Assembly: GCF_037977055.1 (NCBI RefSeq)
Contig: NZ_CP150274.1
Span: forward strand, 2,108,001-2,172,000
From: Paenibacillus sp. FSL K6-1096
GTDB taxonomy: Bacteria; Bacillota; Bacilli; Paenibacillales; Paenibacillaceae
DNA: 64,000 bases
Direction: 5' to 3'
Shown: positions 40,273 through 50,170 of the stretch, in pieces
How the letters are laid out: each line of letters begins with the position of its first letter
Position numbering within the stretch: position 1 is the first letter of the stretch
Made by a program: the position numbers and the translations under genes
Notes under the pieces: model-generated
Databases searched by the model: none
Told to the model about the DNA's origin: nothing
The model's input: only the letters and a program-made list of their open reading frames with translations

Positions 40273-41514
40273 ATGTCCAAAGCAAGGGTATTTGACCTAT
40301 CCCTGTTCTTCGCCTCCCTGGCTATAGCCTTCATTCCTGCACATGCTGTAGTCCTGGATGGTACATATATGAAAGCGCTGCTGCTCTACACGATATTTTC
40401 CAGCATTTATTTCCAGTTGCGCATTGTGACCCGGAGCGGGAACTCCACGATTGATTATGCAATCAGCTATACGTCCTCATTCGGGATTTTTGCCGGCCCG
40501 CTGGGGACATTGATATTCGAGACGGTGTACCGGTCGATTGTATATATCTATAAAAAGAAAACAAAAACCGCCGATCCCGGTGAATTCCTCGACACCTTCT
40601 ACAATATCGGCTCCTTCACACTGGGCGGGTCTGCGGCGTATTATTTGTACACGCTGCTCAAGCCTCTGGCGGACAAGCTTCCCTTCGGATACTGGGTGCT
40701 GTTTCTTCTGGTGGTCTGTGTCACTACGCTGCTGTCGTCCGCGTTCCTGGTGATCACCTTCGCGCTGTCGGGAGACATCAAGACCCGCCGCGAAGCGGAG
40801 AATCTGCTGTTCCGCAGCCGGAATCTGCTGGACTTCAGCAAGGTCGCACTGACCAACGCCCTGCTGCTGCGGCTGCTGCAGATGGAGAAATGGGAGATGC
40901 TGATTGCGCTGTTCCTGCTCAACTACATTGTCAGCCTCTCGTTCTATTCCAAGTCGCAGAGTGCCCAGCACAAATATGAACGCGACAAGTTCGAGCAGAT
41001 GGCCTACCGCGACTTCCTCACCGGAACCTACAACCGGGCGCACATGGACAAGATGATGAACGAGCTGAACCAGAGCGGGGAATATATCGGCATTGTTGTG
41101 GCAGACATTGACCGCTTCAAAAAAATCAACGACTCCTACAACCACGCCGTCGGCGACCGGGTCATTGTCCATTTCGCCGATACGCTGGAGCGCCACCTTC
41201 AGCCGGAGGACATTCTGTTCCGCAGCGGCGGGGAGGAGTTCACCCTGTTCCTGAGGAACAAGACCTTCGAGGAATGCAGGGCGCAGATTGAGGAGATTCT
41301 GGACAGCCTGCACGGCAATAGCGTAAGTGCCGAATTCGAGGAGCAGACGATCTCTGTACCGTATTCGGCTTCCTTCGGGCTCTATTATTACAAGGCGGAC
41401 CCCGGACACAAGACCTCTATGGAGAAAGGTTATGTCTACGCCGACCAGCTCCTGCTGGAATCCAAGAAGCTGGGCCGCAACCGCCTTTCGTACCGCAATG
41501 ACCTGGGAGCTTAA
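40273..41514 (+). CDS. Membrane-bound diguanylate cyclase (GGDEF)
   Basis: 413 residues. Residues about 1-225 contain six to seven membrane helices, an unidentified sensor. The GGDEF domain spans about 240-410: YRDFLTGTYNRAHMD, the metal-binding VADIDRFKKINDSYNHAVGD, and the active-site loop SGGEEF. A product-inhibition RxxD site is not present before that loop (PEDILFR instead), so feedback control by c-di-GMP is not expected through the usual I-site. It makes c-di-GMP from two GTP. Only weak AAAGGA before the ATG. It is a lone plus-strand gene. Confidence 0.9.
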   Translation: MSKARVFDLSLFFASLAIAFIPAHAVVLDGTYMKALLLYTIFSSIYFQLRIVTRSGNSTIDYAISYTSSFGIFAGPLGTLIFETVYRSIVYIYKKKTKTADPGEFLDTFYNIGSFTLGGSAAYYLYTLLKPLADKLPFGYWVLFLLVVCVTTLLSSAFLVITFALSGDIKTRREAENLLFRSRNLLDFSKVALTNALLLRLLQMEKWEMLIALFLLNYIVSLSFYSKSQSAQHKYERDKFEQMAYRDFLTGTYNRAHMDKMMNELNQSGEYIGIVVADIDRFKKINDSYNHAVGDRVIVHFADTLERHLQPEDILFRSGGEEFTLFLRNKTFEECRAQIEEILDSLHGNSVSAEFEEQTISVPYSASFGLYYYKADPGHKTSMEKGYVYADQLLLESKKLGRNRLSYRNDLGA

Positions 41515-41527
41515 TCATCTGCACATC

Positions 41528-41563
41528 AAAAAGAGCCGCTCCTCCGCGATATGGAAGAACGGC
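41528..41563. terminator. Bidirectional terminator between GGDEF gene and ypfJ
   Basis: Hairpin GCCGCTCCTCC / GGAAGAACGGC with a T-run on the minus strand (TCTTTTTGATG). The genes converge here. Confidence 0.65.
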
Positions 41564-41583
41564 CCTTCGGGTGTGCATCCCGC

Positions 41584-42450
41584 TTATAAATCAGCTGCCT
41601 TAAAGGTATCTCCGCCGGCAATCGTGCCGGATTCATAGCCTTTGTAGAACCAGCGCTTGCGCTGCTCGGACGTTCCGTGCGTGAAGCTGTCCGGCACCAC
41701 ATACCCCTGCGCCCGCTTCTGGATCGTATCATCCCCGACGGCGCTCGCCGCAGTCAGCGCCTCATCCAGGTCTCCCTCCTCCAGCAGATTCTGGCCCTGA
41801 ACATGATGCGCCCACACTCCGGCATAATAATCGGCCTGCAGCTCGAAGCGGACCTGATATTTGTTGAATTCCGTCTCGCTGAGGCGCTGGCGCAGCGAAT
41901 TCAGCTGCTCGGAAGCACCCAGCAGAGTCTGCACATGATGGCCCACTTCGTGGGCGATCACGTACGCCATAGCGAAATCTCCCGGTGCCTGGAACTGCTG
42001 CTGCAGCTCGTCATAGAAGCTGAGATCAATATACAGCTTGGCATCTCCCGGACAATAGAACGGCCCGACCGCCGAGCTGGCGGTGCCGCAGGCCGAATTC
42101 ACACTCCCGCTATACAGCACCAGCGTCGGGTCCTGATAAGTCATCCCCTGCTCCCGGAAAATCTCCGACCAGACATCCTCCGTATCAGCCAGGACGACAG
42201 ATACGAATTCAGACAGCTCCTTCTCCTGCGCGGTCTGCTCATACGGAGCGCTTGAGTTCGTAGCGGGGCCCGTTGAGATCAGATTCCCCATAATATCCCC
42301 GATATTCCCGCCGCTCAGCAGCGTAACAATTACGATAACCACGATCCCGGTGAGTCCGCCGCCGACCAGCTTGCCGCCGCCCATGCCTCCGCCTCCGCGG
42401 CCTCTGCGGTCCTCCACATTTGAACTGCCTCTTCTGCCCTGCCACTTCAT
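41584..42450 (-). CDS. ypfJ: Neutral zinc metallopeptidase, YpfJ family
   Basis: 288 residues. N-terminal Arg/Gly-rich start (MKWQGRRGSSNVEDRRG), one membrane helix (about 34-46, GIVVIVIVTLLSG), then an extracytoplasmic zinc-peptidase domain with HEVGHHVQTLLG. The family (putative neutral zinc metallopeptidase) usually has a start of MKW.GR..S.NVEDRRG, seen here. Physiological substrate unknown. Monocistronic between terminators. Confidence 0.88.
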   Translation of the reverse strand: MKWQGRRGSSNVEDRRGRGGGGMGGGKLVGGGLTGIVVIVIVTLLSGGNIGDIMGNLISTGPATNSSAPYEQTAQEKELSEFVSVVLADTEDVWSEIFREQGMTYQDPTLVLYSGSVNSACGTASSAVGPFYCPGDAKLYIDLSFYDELQQQFQAPGDFAMAYVIAHEVGHHVQTLLGASEQLNSLRQRLSETEFNKYQVRFELQADYYAGVWAHHVQGQNLLEEGDLDEALTAASAVGDDTIQKRAQGYVVPDSFTHGTSEQRKRWFYKGYESGTIAGGDTFKAADL

Positions 42451-42560
42451 AGTCTAACCCCCAGTTATCGATTGCGATGGCTTCCTGTATTATAACTTAA
42501 TACTGTTATACCCATAATCCCGGGGGTTCCACTCTCTCCATACGGATAAGAGGATAAGAT

Positions 42561-42598
42561 AAAGACCCCTTCACAGCCGCAGCCGCTTAGGGGTCTTG
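42561..42598 (-). terminator. Terminator after the FMN-binding-like gene
   Basis: Stem AAGACCCC / GGGGTCTT with a 20-nt loop that is itself G/C-rich, followed on the minus strand by TATCTTATCC. Confidence 0.6.
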
Positions 42599-42622
42599 TC
42601 ATTGGAAACTGAAATGGGGGAA

Positions 42623-43174
42623 TTACTTGGCTGCTTTGGCTGCGTCAAGAATAGCCTTCAGGTAGCCCTGGGTGTCCACCAGCGTTGCACCGCTGACCGC
42701 ATCAACCACTTGCTCTTTGGTCTTCTTAGTCAGAGTAGCTTCCAGAGATTTGATCGTTTTGCCGGTTGCGAATTTCTCGATAGCAGCCATGTTCTTGTCA
42801 TAGGATACAGTCGATTTGGCTTCTTCCTTCATGTGCTCGCTGTAATATTTGGCATTAGCCTTCTTGGAGGCCAGCACCATGCTCGGATCCTTGTAGTTCT
42901 GACCGAAGTCCTTATCGGAGTTAGGCACGCCCTTGGCCACATCGGTGCTCAGGAACTGATAATCATCCAGCGAAGCAGCGACAATCACGCCATTCTGTAC
43001 CACTGCCACAGCTACGGTGAAGCATTTGGTGCCATGGGCAGCCGCTTCCACCCGGCCTACCTTGAGCGGTGCGCTTGCTGCCGAAGTAACGTTGTTCAGG
43101 ACACCGCTGCTGCCTACTCCGACAATGGCCAAAGAGATACCGGCTGCGAACAATAACTTTGTAACTTTTTTCAC
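42623..43174 (-). CDS. Small exported FMN-binding-like protein
   Basis: 183 residues, GTG with GGGGGA upstream. N-terminal signal (MKKVTKLLFAAGISLAIVGVG) without a clear lipobox. The body resembles the FMN-binding/pheromone-precursor lipoprotein family: VAAASLDDYQFL-type start, GVPNSDKDFGQNYKDPSMVLASKK, and ATLTKKTKEQVVDAVSGATLVDTQGYLKAIL near the end, where Ser/Thr in SGATLVDT is the usual covalent FMN position. The redox role is inferred. It stands alone between two terminators. Confidence 0.6.
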   Translation of the reverse strand: MKKVTKLLFAAGISLAIVGVGSSGVLNNVTSAASAPLKVGRVEAAAHGTKCFTVAVAVVQNGVIVAASLDDYQFLSTDVAKGVPNSDKDFGQNYKDPSMVLASKKANAKYYSEHMKEEAKSTVSYDKNMAAIEKFATGKTIKSLEATLTKKTKEQVVDAVSGATLVDTQGYLKAILDAAKAAK

Positions 43175-43283
43175 AATAATTCCCCCAGTGATTGTTATGA
43201 AATTCGCTTACATACTATATTTATCAAGTTATTGGACAGGCGTCAGTTACAAATGTTACTCGGAAAATGAAAATAATTGGCAG

Positions 43284-43335
43284 AAAAAGAAAAGCCAAGC
43301 CTATCCTCCGATATTAGAGGGTTATGGCTTGGCTT
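43284..43335 (-). terminator. Terminator of the haem operon
   Basis: Minus-strand stem AAGCCAAGCC / GGCTTGGCTT (with an inner stem ACCCTC / GGAGGAT region) followed by TTCTTTTTC, ten nt after the pseudouridine synthase stop. Confidence 0.8.
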
Positions 43336-43345
43336 ATCATCAAAC

Positions 43346-44377
43346 TTATAGCCTGTACAACTGGTCTCCGCTGCTGATTCGTTCACGCAAGAGAAGCATA
43401 TCCTCAGGCCAGAGGTCAGCTACCTCAACCGGCTTCCGGGTCCAGGGGTGGGCATACACCAGCTTCTCGCCATGCAGCGCCTGGCGTTCCGGGGTGCTGT
43501 CTGGAACACCGGCTGAACGCCAGCCGGGTCCGCCGTACAGTCGGTCCCCGAACAGCGGATGACCCGCATGGCTGAGATGCACACGGATCTGGTGTGTCCG
43601 GCCCGTCTCCAGCTCCAGCTTCACTACCGTCCCGCCGGGCAGCGCTTCGCGCCCTATGATTCGTGTCACAGCCTCCTGCCCGCCCGGAGATACCCGCCTG
43701 CGTGCTGCATTATGGCGGTCCCGCCCGACCGGCGCATCAATCACTGTCAACTCCGGCGGAACAGTGCCTGCCACAATCGCGGCATAGAGCCGGGATACGC
43801 CCTTGCCGCGCATCTCCTCATCCAGCACCAGCTGGGCATAGTCGTTCTTCGCATACAGCACAGGCCCGGTGGTGTCCTTGTCCAGCCGGTGAATATGGCG
43901 GACAGCGATTCCTCCGCCCGAAGCGGCATAGTGCGCTGCCACAAGATGATCCAGCGTGACCGCTGTACTGCTGCCGTCGGGGTGAACCGCCATACCGGCG
44001 GGCTTGTGGACGACCAGGCAGAAGTCATCCTCGAACAGCACCTCCATGCCCGTCTCCTGCCATACAGGCTCAATCCCTGCTTCCTTGCCCGGGAACAGGG
44101 CCAGCCGCAGCCGGTCGCCCCTCCACTGGATGCCGCCCCCGCGGAGCAGCCGGGCGTGCAGCTTCGCGGGCATTCCGGCGGTGCCGAGCAGCCAGGCATC
44201 AATAGCGGCCTGCTTGTCAGCCGCCCCCGTAATGACCCGGCCCGGCATCACCTCCAGCCATTCCCCGCGCCGGGTCCACTTGCCGCCTCCGGCGAAGGGG
44301 CCGCTGGCGGCATCCCTTCCGTCTTGGCCCGCGCCGCCGCCTTGCTGGCCGGACAGCTCCTCCGGTCCGGCCGTCAT
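43346..44377 (-). CDS. RluA family RNA pseudouridine synthase
   Basis: 343 residues. The catalytic motif [15 protein letters not shown] holds the Asp nucleophile, followed by [20 protein letters not shown]. The N-terminus has a Gly-rich stretch and a probable S4-like region ([21 protein letters not shown]). It isomerises uridine in rRNA or tRNA; the target site cannot be told from sequence. It overlaps hemL by four nt (ATGA), so it is the translationally coupled last gene of the haem operon. Confidence 0.9.
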   Translation of the reverse strand: MTAGPEELSGQQGGGAGQDGRDAASGPFAGGGKWTRRGEWLEVMPGRVITGAADKQAAIDAWLLGTAGMPAKLHARLLRGGGIQWRGDRLRLALFPGKEAGIEPVWQETGMEVLFEDDFCLVVHKPAGMAVHPDGSSTAVTLDHLVAAHYAASGGGIAVRHIHRLDKDTTGPVLYAKNDYAQLVLDEEMRGKGVSRLYAAIVAGTVPPELTVIDAPVGRDRHNAARRRVSPGGQEAVTRIIGREALPGGTVVKLELETGRTHQIRVHLSHAGHPLFGDRLYGGPGWRSAGVPDSTPERQALHGEKLVYAHPWTRKPVEVADLWPEDMLLLRERISSGDQLYRL

Positions 44378-45675
44378 AGCGATTTCAAGGCCTGGTAGTG
44401 GGCCTCAATCGTATCATCAATATCCTGCTCGCTGTGTGCGGCGGATACGAACATTCCCTCGAACTGGGAAGGCGGGATGCTGATGCCCTGATCCAGCATT
44501 TTGCCGAAGTAGCGGTTGAAATGGTCCAGATTACTGGTCTTGGCTGTATCGAAATTAATCACCGGCTCACTGGTGAAGAACGGGCACACCATCGAGCCGA
44601 CACGGTTAATTGTCAGCGGGACGCCTGTCTCCTGCGCATTGCGCTGCAGGCCGGCCGCCAGTCTCGCGCCAAGCGCCTCCAGACGGGTGTACACCTCAGG
44701 AGTCAGCAGCGACAGCGTGCTGTAGCCCGCGGCCATCGCCAGCGGATTGCCGCTGAGCGTGCCTGCCTGATAGATCGGACCGGACGGGGCGATCTGGGCC
44801 ATAATTTCTTTTTTGCCGCCATATGCCCCTACAGGCAGACCGCCGCCGATCACCTTGCCGAAGCAGGTCAGATCCGGGTCCATCCCGAACAAGCCTTGCG
44901 CGCAGCCCCGGTCGACCCGGAAGCCGGTCATCACCTCGTCAAAAATCAGCAGTGCCCCGTACCCCGTAGTCACCTTGCGCAGCCCCTCCAGGAAGCCCGG
45001 CAGCGGCGGCACCACGCCCATATTCCCGGCGATAGGCTCAACGATCACAGCAGCGATCTCGTTGCCGTAACGCTCAAACGCGATTTTGACCCCTTCCAGG
45101 TCATTGTAAGGCACCGTAATGGTGTTGACCGCAACACCTTCCGGCACGCCCGGGCTGTCCGGCAGCCCCAGGGTCGCCACCCCGGAACCGGCCTTGATCA
45201 GCAGACTGTCGGCGTGGCCGTGGTAGGAGCCTTCGAACTTGAGGATTTTGCTGCGGCCGGTATAGCCGCGGGCCAGACGGATCGCGCTCATCGTAGCTTC
45301 TGTTCCCGAGTTCACCATCCGTACAATATCCACCGAGGCTACGCGCTCTACCACGGCTTTGGCCATTTCTGTCTCCATCAGGGTAGGCGCGCCGAAGCTC
45401 GTCCCCTTCACAGCAGCCTCCTGCAGCGCCTTCACCACCTCAGGATGGGCATGTCCCATAATGAGCGGTCCCCACGAACACACATAGTCAATGAAGCTGT
45501 TGCCGTCGATATCGTAGATTCGCGAGCCCTCGCCGCGCTCCACATACACCGGAGTTAATCCTACGGATTTGAACGCCCGGACCGGACTGTTCACTCCGCC
45601 GGGAATATATTGCTTGGCTTCTTCAAAAGCGGTCCGGGAAGCCTCCTCCCGGCGTCTTAGCGGCGTATTGCCCAT
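44374..45675 (-). CDS. hemL: Glutamate-1-semialdehyde 2,1-aminomutase
   Basis: 433 residues. Fold-type I PLP enzyme: [45 protein letters not shown], and the PLP lysine in [16 protein letters not shown]. It makes 5-aminolaevulinate in the C5 pathway, the step after HemA. AGGAGGGG before ATG. 18 nt after hemB. Confidence 0.97.
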   Translation of the reverse strand: MGNTPLRRREEASRTAFEEAKQYIPGGVNSPVRAFKSVGLTPVYVERGEGSRIYDIDGNSFIDYVCSWGPLIMGHAHPEVVKALQEAAVKGTSFGAPTLMETEMAKAVVERVASVDIVRMVNSGTEATMSAIRLARGYTGRSKILKFEGSYHGHADSLLIKAGSGVATLGLPDSPGVPEGVAVNTITVPYNDLEGVKIAFERYGNEIAAVIVEPIAGNMGVVPPLPGFLEGLRKVTTGYGALLIFDEVMTGFRVDRGCAQGLFGMDPDLTCFGKVIGGGLPVGAYGGKKEIMAQIAPSGPIYQAGTLSGNPLAMAAGYSTLSLLTPEVYTRLEALGARLAAGLQRNAQETGVPLTINRVGSMVCPFFTSEPVINFDTAKTSNLDHFNRYFGKMLDQGISIPPSQFEGMFVSAAHSEQDIDDTIEAHYQALKSL

Positions 45676-45693
45676 ACTTGTCCCCTCCTGCTC

Positions 45694-46692
45694 CTAGCCG
45701 CGCAGCCAGCGGGCTGCGTCCTTGGCGAAATAGGTAATAATTACATCGGCACCGGCGCGCTTCATGCCGGTCAGCATCTCCAGCACAACCGCCTGCTCAT
45801 CGATCCAGCCCTGCTGTGCCGCCGCCTTGACCATCGAATATTCACCGCTGACGTTGTAAGCTACGAGCGGCAGATCGAACTGGTCACGGATGGTGCGGAT
45901 CACATCGAGGTAGGCCAGCGCAGGCTTCACCATCAGCATGTCCGCGCCTTCCAGCACATCGGAATCCGCTTCGCGGATGGCTTCCCGCAGGTTGGCCGGG
46001 TCCATCTGGTATGTTTTGCGGTTGCCGAACTGCGGGGCGGAATCCGCCGCTTCCCGGAACGGGCCGTAGAACGCGGAGGCGTATTTCACGGAATACGACA
46101 TGATCGGCACATGCTCGAAGCCGTTCTCGTCGAGTCCGGCGCGGATTGCCTGCACAAAGCCGTCCATCATATTGGATGGGGCAATAATATCCGCTCCTGC
46201 CCGGGCCTGTGACACCGCTGTGCGGGTAAGCAATTCCAGCGATGCATCGTTGATAACATCACCGTGCACTACACCATTAACCGTATGGGTATGCACCATA
46301 CCGCAGTGGCCGTGGTCGGTGAACTCGCACAGGCAGGTGTCGGCGACGACCAGCAGGTCGGGATGCCACTTTTTGATCAGGCGCGTGGCTTCCTGCACAA
46401 TTCCGTCATCTGCGAAGCCGGAGGAGCCGACCGCATCCTTCGTCTCGGGAATGCCGAACAGCAGTACCGCCGGAATGCCCAGCGACGCAATCTCGTCCAC
46501 CTCGGCCTTCAGGGTGTCCAGCGAGAAATGATACACGCCGGGCATGGAGCTGATCTCATTCTTCACACCGGTTCCATAGGTTACAAAGATCGGCTGGATG
46601 AAATCCAGCACATTCAGCACCGTCTCGCGCACCATGCCGCGAATCCCGGCCGAACCGCGCAAGCGGCGGTGTCTGGTAATTGGAAAGCTCAT
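45694..46692 (-). CDS. hemB: Delta-aminolaevulinic acid dehydratase (porphobilinogen synthase)
   Basis: 332 residues. The active-site lysines are in [18 protein letters not shown] and [10 protein letters not shown]. The metal site cysteines are in [15 protein letters not shown], so a zinc-dependent enzyme is expected. It condenses two aminolaevulinates to porphobilinogen. AGGAGG before ATG. Confidence 0.97.
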   Translation of the reverse strand: MSFPITRHRRLRGSAGIRGMVRETVLNVLDFIQPIFVTYGTGVKNEISSMPGVYHFSLDTLKAEVDEIASLGIPAVLLFGIPETKDAVGSSGFADDGIVQEATRLIKKWHPDLLVVADTCLCEFTDHGHCGMVHTHTVNGVVHGDVINDASLELLTRTAVSQARAGADIIAPSNMMDGFVQAIRAGLDENGFEHVPIMSYSVKYASAFYGPFREAADSAPQFGNRKTYQMDPANLREAIREADSDVLEGADMLMVKPALAYLDVIRTIRDQFDLPLVAYNVSGEYSMVKAAAQQGWIDEQAVVLEMLTGMKRAGADVIITYFAKDAARWLRG

Positions 46693-46799
46693 GATCTGTA
46701 AACCTCCTGTTTAGTAAATAAATACACACATCATCAAGTCCGCTGCAAATCCGGTCATAGAGCAGAGCAAATGGCTCTACCCGCCAGCGGACCGATTCT

Positions 46800-48347
46800 C
46801 TAATGGAGCCTGGTGGTTTCGTTCCAGCGGCAAAGCTCCTGCACCAGCCCCTCGATGGTTGCCTCATCCGGGAGCAGGCCCGGGGTGAGTCCGGCTTCCA
46901 CAGCCGTCTGCTCCGTGACCGGCCCGATGCAGGCAATCTTGACGCCCGCCAGCAGCGCAAGCGGATCTTCCAGCCCCATCCGCTTCAGGATGCCGAGAAA
47001 ATTGCGCACCGTGGATGAGCTGGTGAAGGTCACGGCATGAATCCGCTTCTCTTCCAGCAGCTTCACCAGCTCTATATCATCCTCGCCGGTAATGACCGTC
47101 TCATACGTATCCACCTCGGTCACCTCCAGCCCCAGATCCCTCAGCTTCGCAGGCAGCCAGTCGCGGGCCAGATCGCCGCGCGGCAGCAGCACCTTCTGCC
47201 CCGGCATAAGCTCCGGACCAAAGGCCTCGATCAGCCCTTCGGCCTGGAAGCGCGCCGGCAGCTCCTCGGCAATCAGCCCGCGCTCAGCGAGCGCCGCGGC
47301 GGTGCCCGGTCCTACGGCGCAGAGACGCGCCCCGTGCAGGGCGCGGATATCAGCCTTCCGCTGCGTCAGATGCCGCATGAAGAAGTCGACGCCGTTCGGA
47401 CTGGTGAAGAATACCCAGTCATAGGAGGCAAGCGAGCCAAGCGCTGCGGCGATCTCCGCCTGCTTGTCCGCATCACGCTGCATGACCGTCTCAATGACCG
47501 GGAACTCGTAAGGCTCGCCGCCCAGCTCCTCGATCCGGTCGACCAGCTCACTAGCCTGCGCCCGCGCCCGCGTTACGACAATCCGCTTGCCGAACAGCGG
47601 CAGCGCCTCCACCCACATCAGATGCTCGCGCTGGAGCACGACATCGCCGACCACAATGACCGCCGGCGGCTGGAAATCCGCCGCCTTCACCTTCGCTGCA
47701 ATGTCGGCCAGCGTACCGGTCAGCGTCTCCTGGTCGGCGCGGGTTCCCCAGCGCACCAGCGCCACCGGGGTCTCCGGCGGACGGCCGTGCTTCATGAGCT
47801 GGTCGCTGATGTAGCCGATTTTGGCGACCCCCATCAGGAACACCAGGGTGCCTGTAGCGTTCGTTACTTTATCCCAATGAATCGAATGATCCAGCTTATC
47901 GGGGCTCTCATGTCCGGTAATAATCGACAGGGACGACGACGCCTCCCGGTGGGTCACCGGAATCCCGGCATAGGCCGGGACACTGATGGCCGAGGTAATC
48001 CCCGGTACAATCTCGTAGTAGATGCCATGCCGGCGCAGCAGCTCCGCTTCTTCCCCCACGCGGCCAAAAATCACCGGGTCCCCGCCCTTCAGCCGCACCA
48101 CTGTCTTGCCCTCTAAGGCGAGATCGACCAGCAGCTGATTGATCTCCTCCTGCTTCATCGTGTGGCGGTCCGGGAGCTTGCCGACGTATATTTTCTCCCC
48201 GCCCGGCTTCATCCACTTCAACAGTCTTGGACTGGCCAGCCGGTCATAGACCAGCACATCGGCCTTGCGGATACACTCTAGCCCTTTCACTGTAATCAGC
48301 TTCGCATCCCCCGGGCCTGCACCTACCAGATATACCTTCCCCGCCAT
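46800..48347 (-). CDS. cobA-hemD: Fused uroporphyrinogen-III methyltransferase / uroporphyrinogen-III synthase
   Basis: 515 residues from the ATG at 48347 (AAGGGG nine nt upstream); an ATG nine nt earlier abuts the binding site. Residues about 1-245 are the SUMT domain (KVYLVGAGPGDAKLITVKG; VRLKGGDPVIFGRVGEEAE; GIPVTHREASS), which makes precorrin-2 using S-adenosylmethionine. Residues about 255-510 are HemD (RIVVTRARAQASELVDRIEELG; VFFTSPNGVDFF; VTFTSSSTVRNFLG), which cyclises hydroxymethylbilane. The fusion lies at the branch point of haem and sirohaem. B. subtilis has a separate hemD at this locus. Confidence 0.93.
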   Translation of the reverse strand: MAGKVYLVGAGPGDAKLITVKGLECIRKADVLVYDRLASPRLLKWMKPGGEKIYVGKLPDRHTMKQEEINQLLVDLALEGKTVVRLKGGDPVIFGRVGEEAELLRRHGIYYEIVPGITSAISVPAYAGIPVTHREASSSLSIITGHESPDKLDHSIHWDKVTNATGTLVFLMGVAKIGYISDQLMKHGRPPETPVALVRWGTRADQETLTGTLADIAAKVKAADFQPPAVIVVGDVVLQREHLMWVEALPLFGKRIVVTRARAQASELVDRIEELGGEPYEFPVIETVMQRDADKQAEIAAALGSLASYDWVFFTSPNGVDFFMRHLTQRKADIRALHGARLCAVGPGTAAALAERGLIAEELPARFQAEGLIEAFGPELMPGQKVLLPRGDLARDWLPAKLRDLGLEVTEVDTYETVITGEDDIELVKLLEEKRIHAVTFTSSSTVRNFLGILKRMGLEDPLALLAGVKIACIGPVTEQTAVEAGLTPGLLPDEATIEGLVQELCRWNETTRLH

Positions 48348-48440
48348 CTCCGTCATCCCCTTATCCCTTTACACATACTCTTCCGGTCCTGCACGCCGCT
48401 TCTTGGCAGCGGGTTGCGATTATCTCCGTCTCCCCTACAT

Positions 48441-49388
48441 TTACTGCTCCTTAGCATCCGCCAAAATCTTCTCCGCCCCCCGGCCAATCAGCTTGCGGGC
48501 CACCTCTTCGCCCACCTGCACCGGATCATCCCCGGAGCAGGTCTCCTTCAGGATCACCGACCCGTCCGGCGTTCCGACCATGCCGGTCAGCGTGATCTGC
48601 GGCTGCCCGGCTTCGCCTTCCGTCCCAAGGACAGCGTAAGCGCCGATCGGCACCTGACAGCCCCCGTTCAGGGCGCCGAGGAACGTCCGCTCGGCCGCCA
48701 CGGTAAGCGCCGTATGTTCATCATTATACAGCGAGAGCAGCCTGCGCAGCTCCTCATCGTCCTCGCGGCATTCGATGCCGAGCGCCCCCTGGCCGACAGC
48801 GGGCAGGCAGACCTCAGGCGGCAGGTAGGAAGTGACCCGGTCCTCCCAGCCCATGCGCGACAGCCCGGCAGCTGCCAGCAGGATCGCGTCGTATTCGCCG
48901 CACTCCAGCTTCTTCAGCCGGGAGTCGATATTACCGCGTACCGGCTCGATGAGCAGATCCGGCCGGAGCGCCGCCAGCTGGCTGGAGCGCCGCAGGCTGC
49001 TGGTGCCCACACGCGCGCCCTGCGGCAGCCCGTCAAGGCCCGCCCCGCTGCTTGAGACCAGAACGTCGCGCGGATCTTTGCGCCGCGGCACGGCCCCGTT
49101 GATCAGACCCTCCGGCAATTCGGAAGGCATATCCTTCATGCTATGTACGGCCATATCAATAACCTTATCCAGCATCGCCTGCTCAATCTCCTTGACGAAC
49201 AAGCCTTTGCCGCCCACCTTGGACAGCGTAACATCGAGAATCCGGTCACCCTTGGTCACAATTTTGTGCACCTCAAAAGTAAACGCAAACCCATGCTCCC
49301 CGCTCAGCCGCTCCAGGTCAGCAATCACCTGCCCCGTCTGCGTCAGCGCCAGCGCACTTTGCCGGCTGCCCACTATAATCTTCCGCAT
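48441..49388 (-). CDS. hemC: Hydroxymethylbilane synthase (porphobilinogen deaminase)
   Basis: 315 residues. [18 protein letters not shown] at the start, [22 protein letters not shown], and the dipyrromethane-cofactor cysteine in [12 protein letters not shown]. It polymerises four porphobilinogens. AGGGGGAA before ATG. Confidence 0.97.
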   Translation of the reverse strand: MRKIIVGSRQSALALTQTGQVIADLERLSGEHGFAFTFEVHKIVTKGDRILDVTLSKVGGKGLFVKEIEQAMLDKVIDMAVHSMKDMPSELPEGLINGAVPRRKDPRDVLVSSSGAGLDGLPQGARVGTSSLRRSSQLAALRPDLLIEPVRGNIDSRLKKLECGEYDAILLAAAGLSRMGWEDRVTSYLPPEVCLPAVGQGALGIECREDDEELRRLLSLYNDEHTALTVAAERTFLGALNGGCQVPIGAYAVLGTEGEAGQPQITLTGMVGTPDGSVILKETCSGDDPVQVGEEVARKLIGRGAEKILADAKEQ

Positions 49389-49517
49389 GAACCATTCCCC
49401 CTGTTCCAGTCCTGTTCAAGTCAGTTCTCTTACCCCCAATTGTGCTGGGTTTGCCCGTTTTGAGCGGCTTGGGGTGGAAACGCCCAGCTCAGCTGCTGCT
49501 TTGGGCGCTTCCACCGC

Positions 49518-50165
49518 CTACTCCTCCCGGTTGCCTGCCACCCAGGCTTCAATCTCCTGCGGTGTCCAGGGGATGAAGCTGCCCTGCTGCATCTCCTGCA
49601 GCACCGGCAGCTTCGCCAGCCGCCGCAGCAGCCGCCCGCGCGTCTCTGCGTCAGGCACGAGCCGCTTAATCTCCGTCCGCAGCTCATGCAGGAAATCCAG
49701 GTAGGGCTCGTATTCCTCGCCCAGCAAACCCGCAATCCGCTGCGTAATCTCCGCAGCAGCAGACGGTCCCGCCCCGGAGGTCGAGACCGCAACCGTCAAC
49801 CGCCCGCGGCGCAGCACGCCGGGCGTAATGAAGCTGCCAGCCTCCGCGTGGCTGGCCACATTGCAGGGGAGCCCCAGCCTCCTGGCTTCCCCTGCAACCG
49901 CCTCATTCACCGCTCGGTCATCGCTCGCGGCGTAGACCAGGACTGCTCCCTGAAGGTCTCCGGGAGCATACGGGCGGCTGATCCATTCCAGCCGCCCCTG
50001 GTCAGCCATCGCTGCCAGCGGACCGCTGAGCGAGGGGCTGATTACCGCCAGCTCCGCGCCTGCATCCAGCAGCGGAGCCGCCTTGCGCGCAGCCACCGCC
50101 CCGCCGCCAACGACCACCACCCGCCGGCCTTCCACATCCAGCATAATCGGCAGATACTTGCTCAT
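49518..50165 (-). CDS. sirC: Precorrin-2 dehydrogenase / sirohydrochlorin ferrochelatase-like (SirC/YlnF)
   Basis: 215 residues from the ATG at 50165 (GGAG eight nt upstream); an earlier in-frame start overlaps hemX. NAD-binding Rossmann motif VVVVGGGAVAARKAAPLLDAG, then the PNVASHAEAGSFITPGVLRRG-type segment and the SGAGPSAAAEITQRI helix as in Met8p/CysG N-terminal domains. It oxidises precorrin-2 to sirohydrochlorin and may insert iron. It lies between hemX and hemC, linking sirohaem to this operon together with the CobA domain. The symbol is by function; ferrochelatase activity is uncertain. Confidence 0.85.
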   Translation of the reverse strand: MSKYLPIMLDVEGRRVVVVGGGAVAARKAAPLLDAGAELAVISPSLSGPLAAMADQGRLEWISRPYAPGDLQGAVLVYAASDDRAVNEAVAGEARRLGLPCNVASHAEAGSFITPGVLRRGRLTVAVSTSGAGPSAAAEITQRIAGLLGEEYEPYLDFLHELRTEIKRLVPDAETRGRLLRRLAKLPVLQEMQQGSFIPWTPQEIEAWVAGNREE

Positions 50166-50170
50166 CCCGC

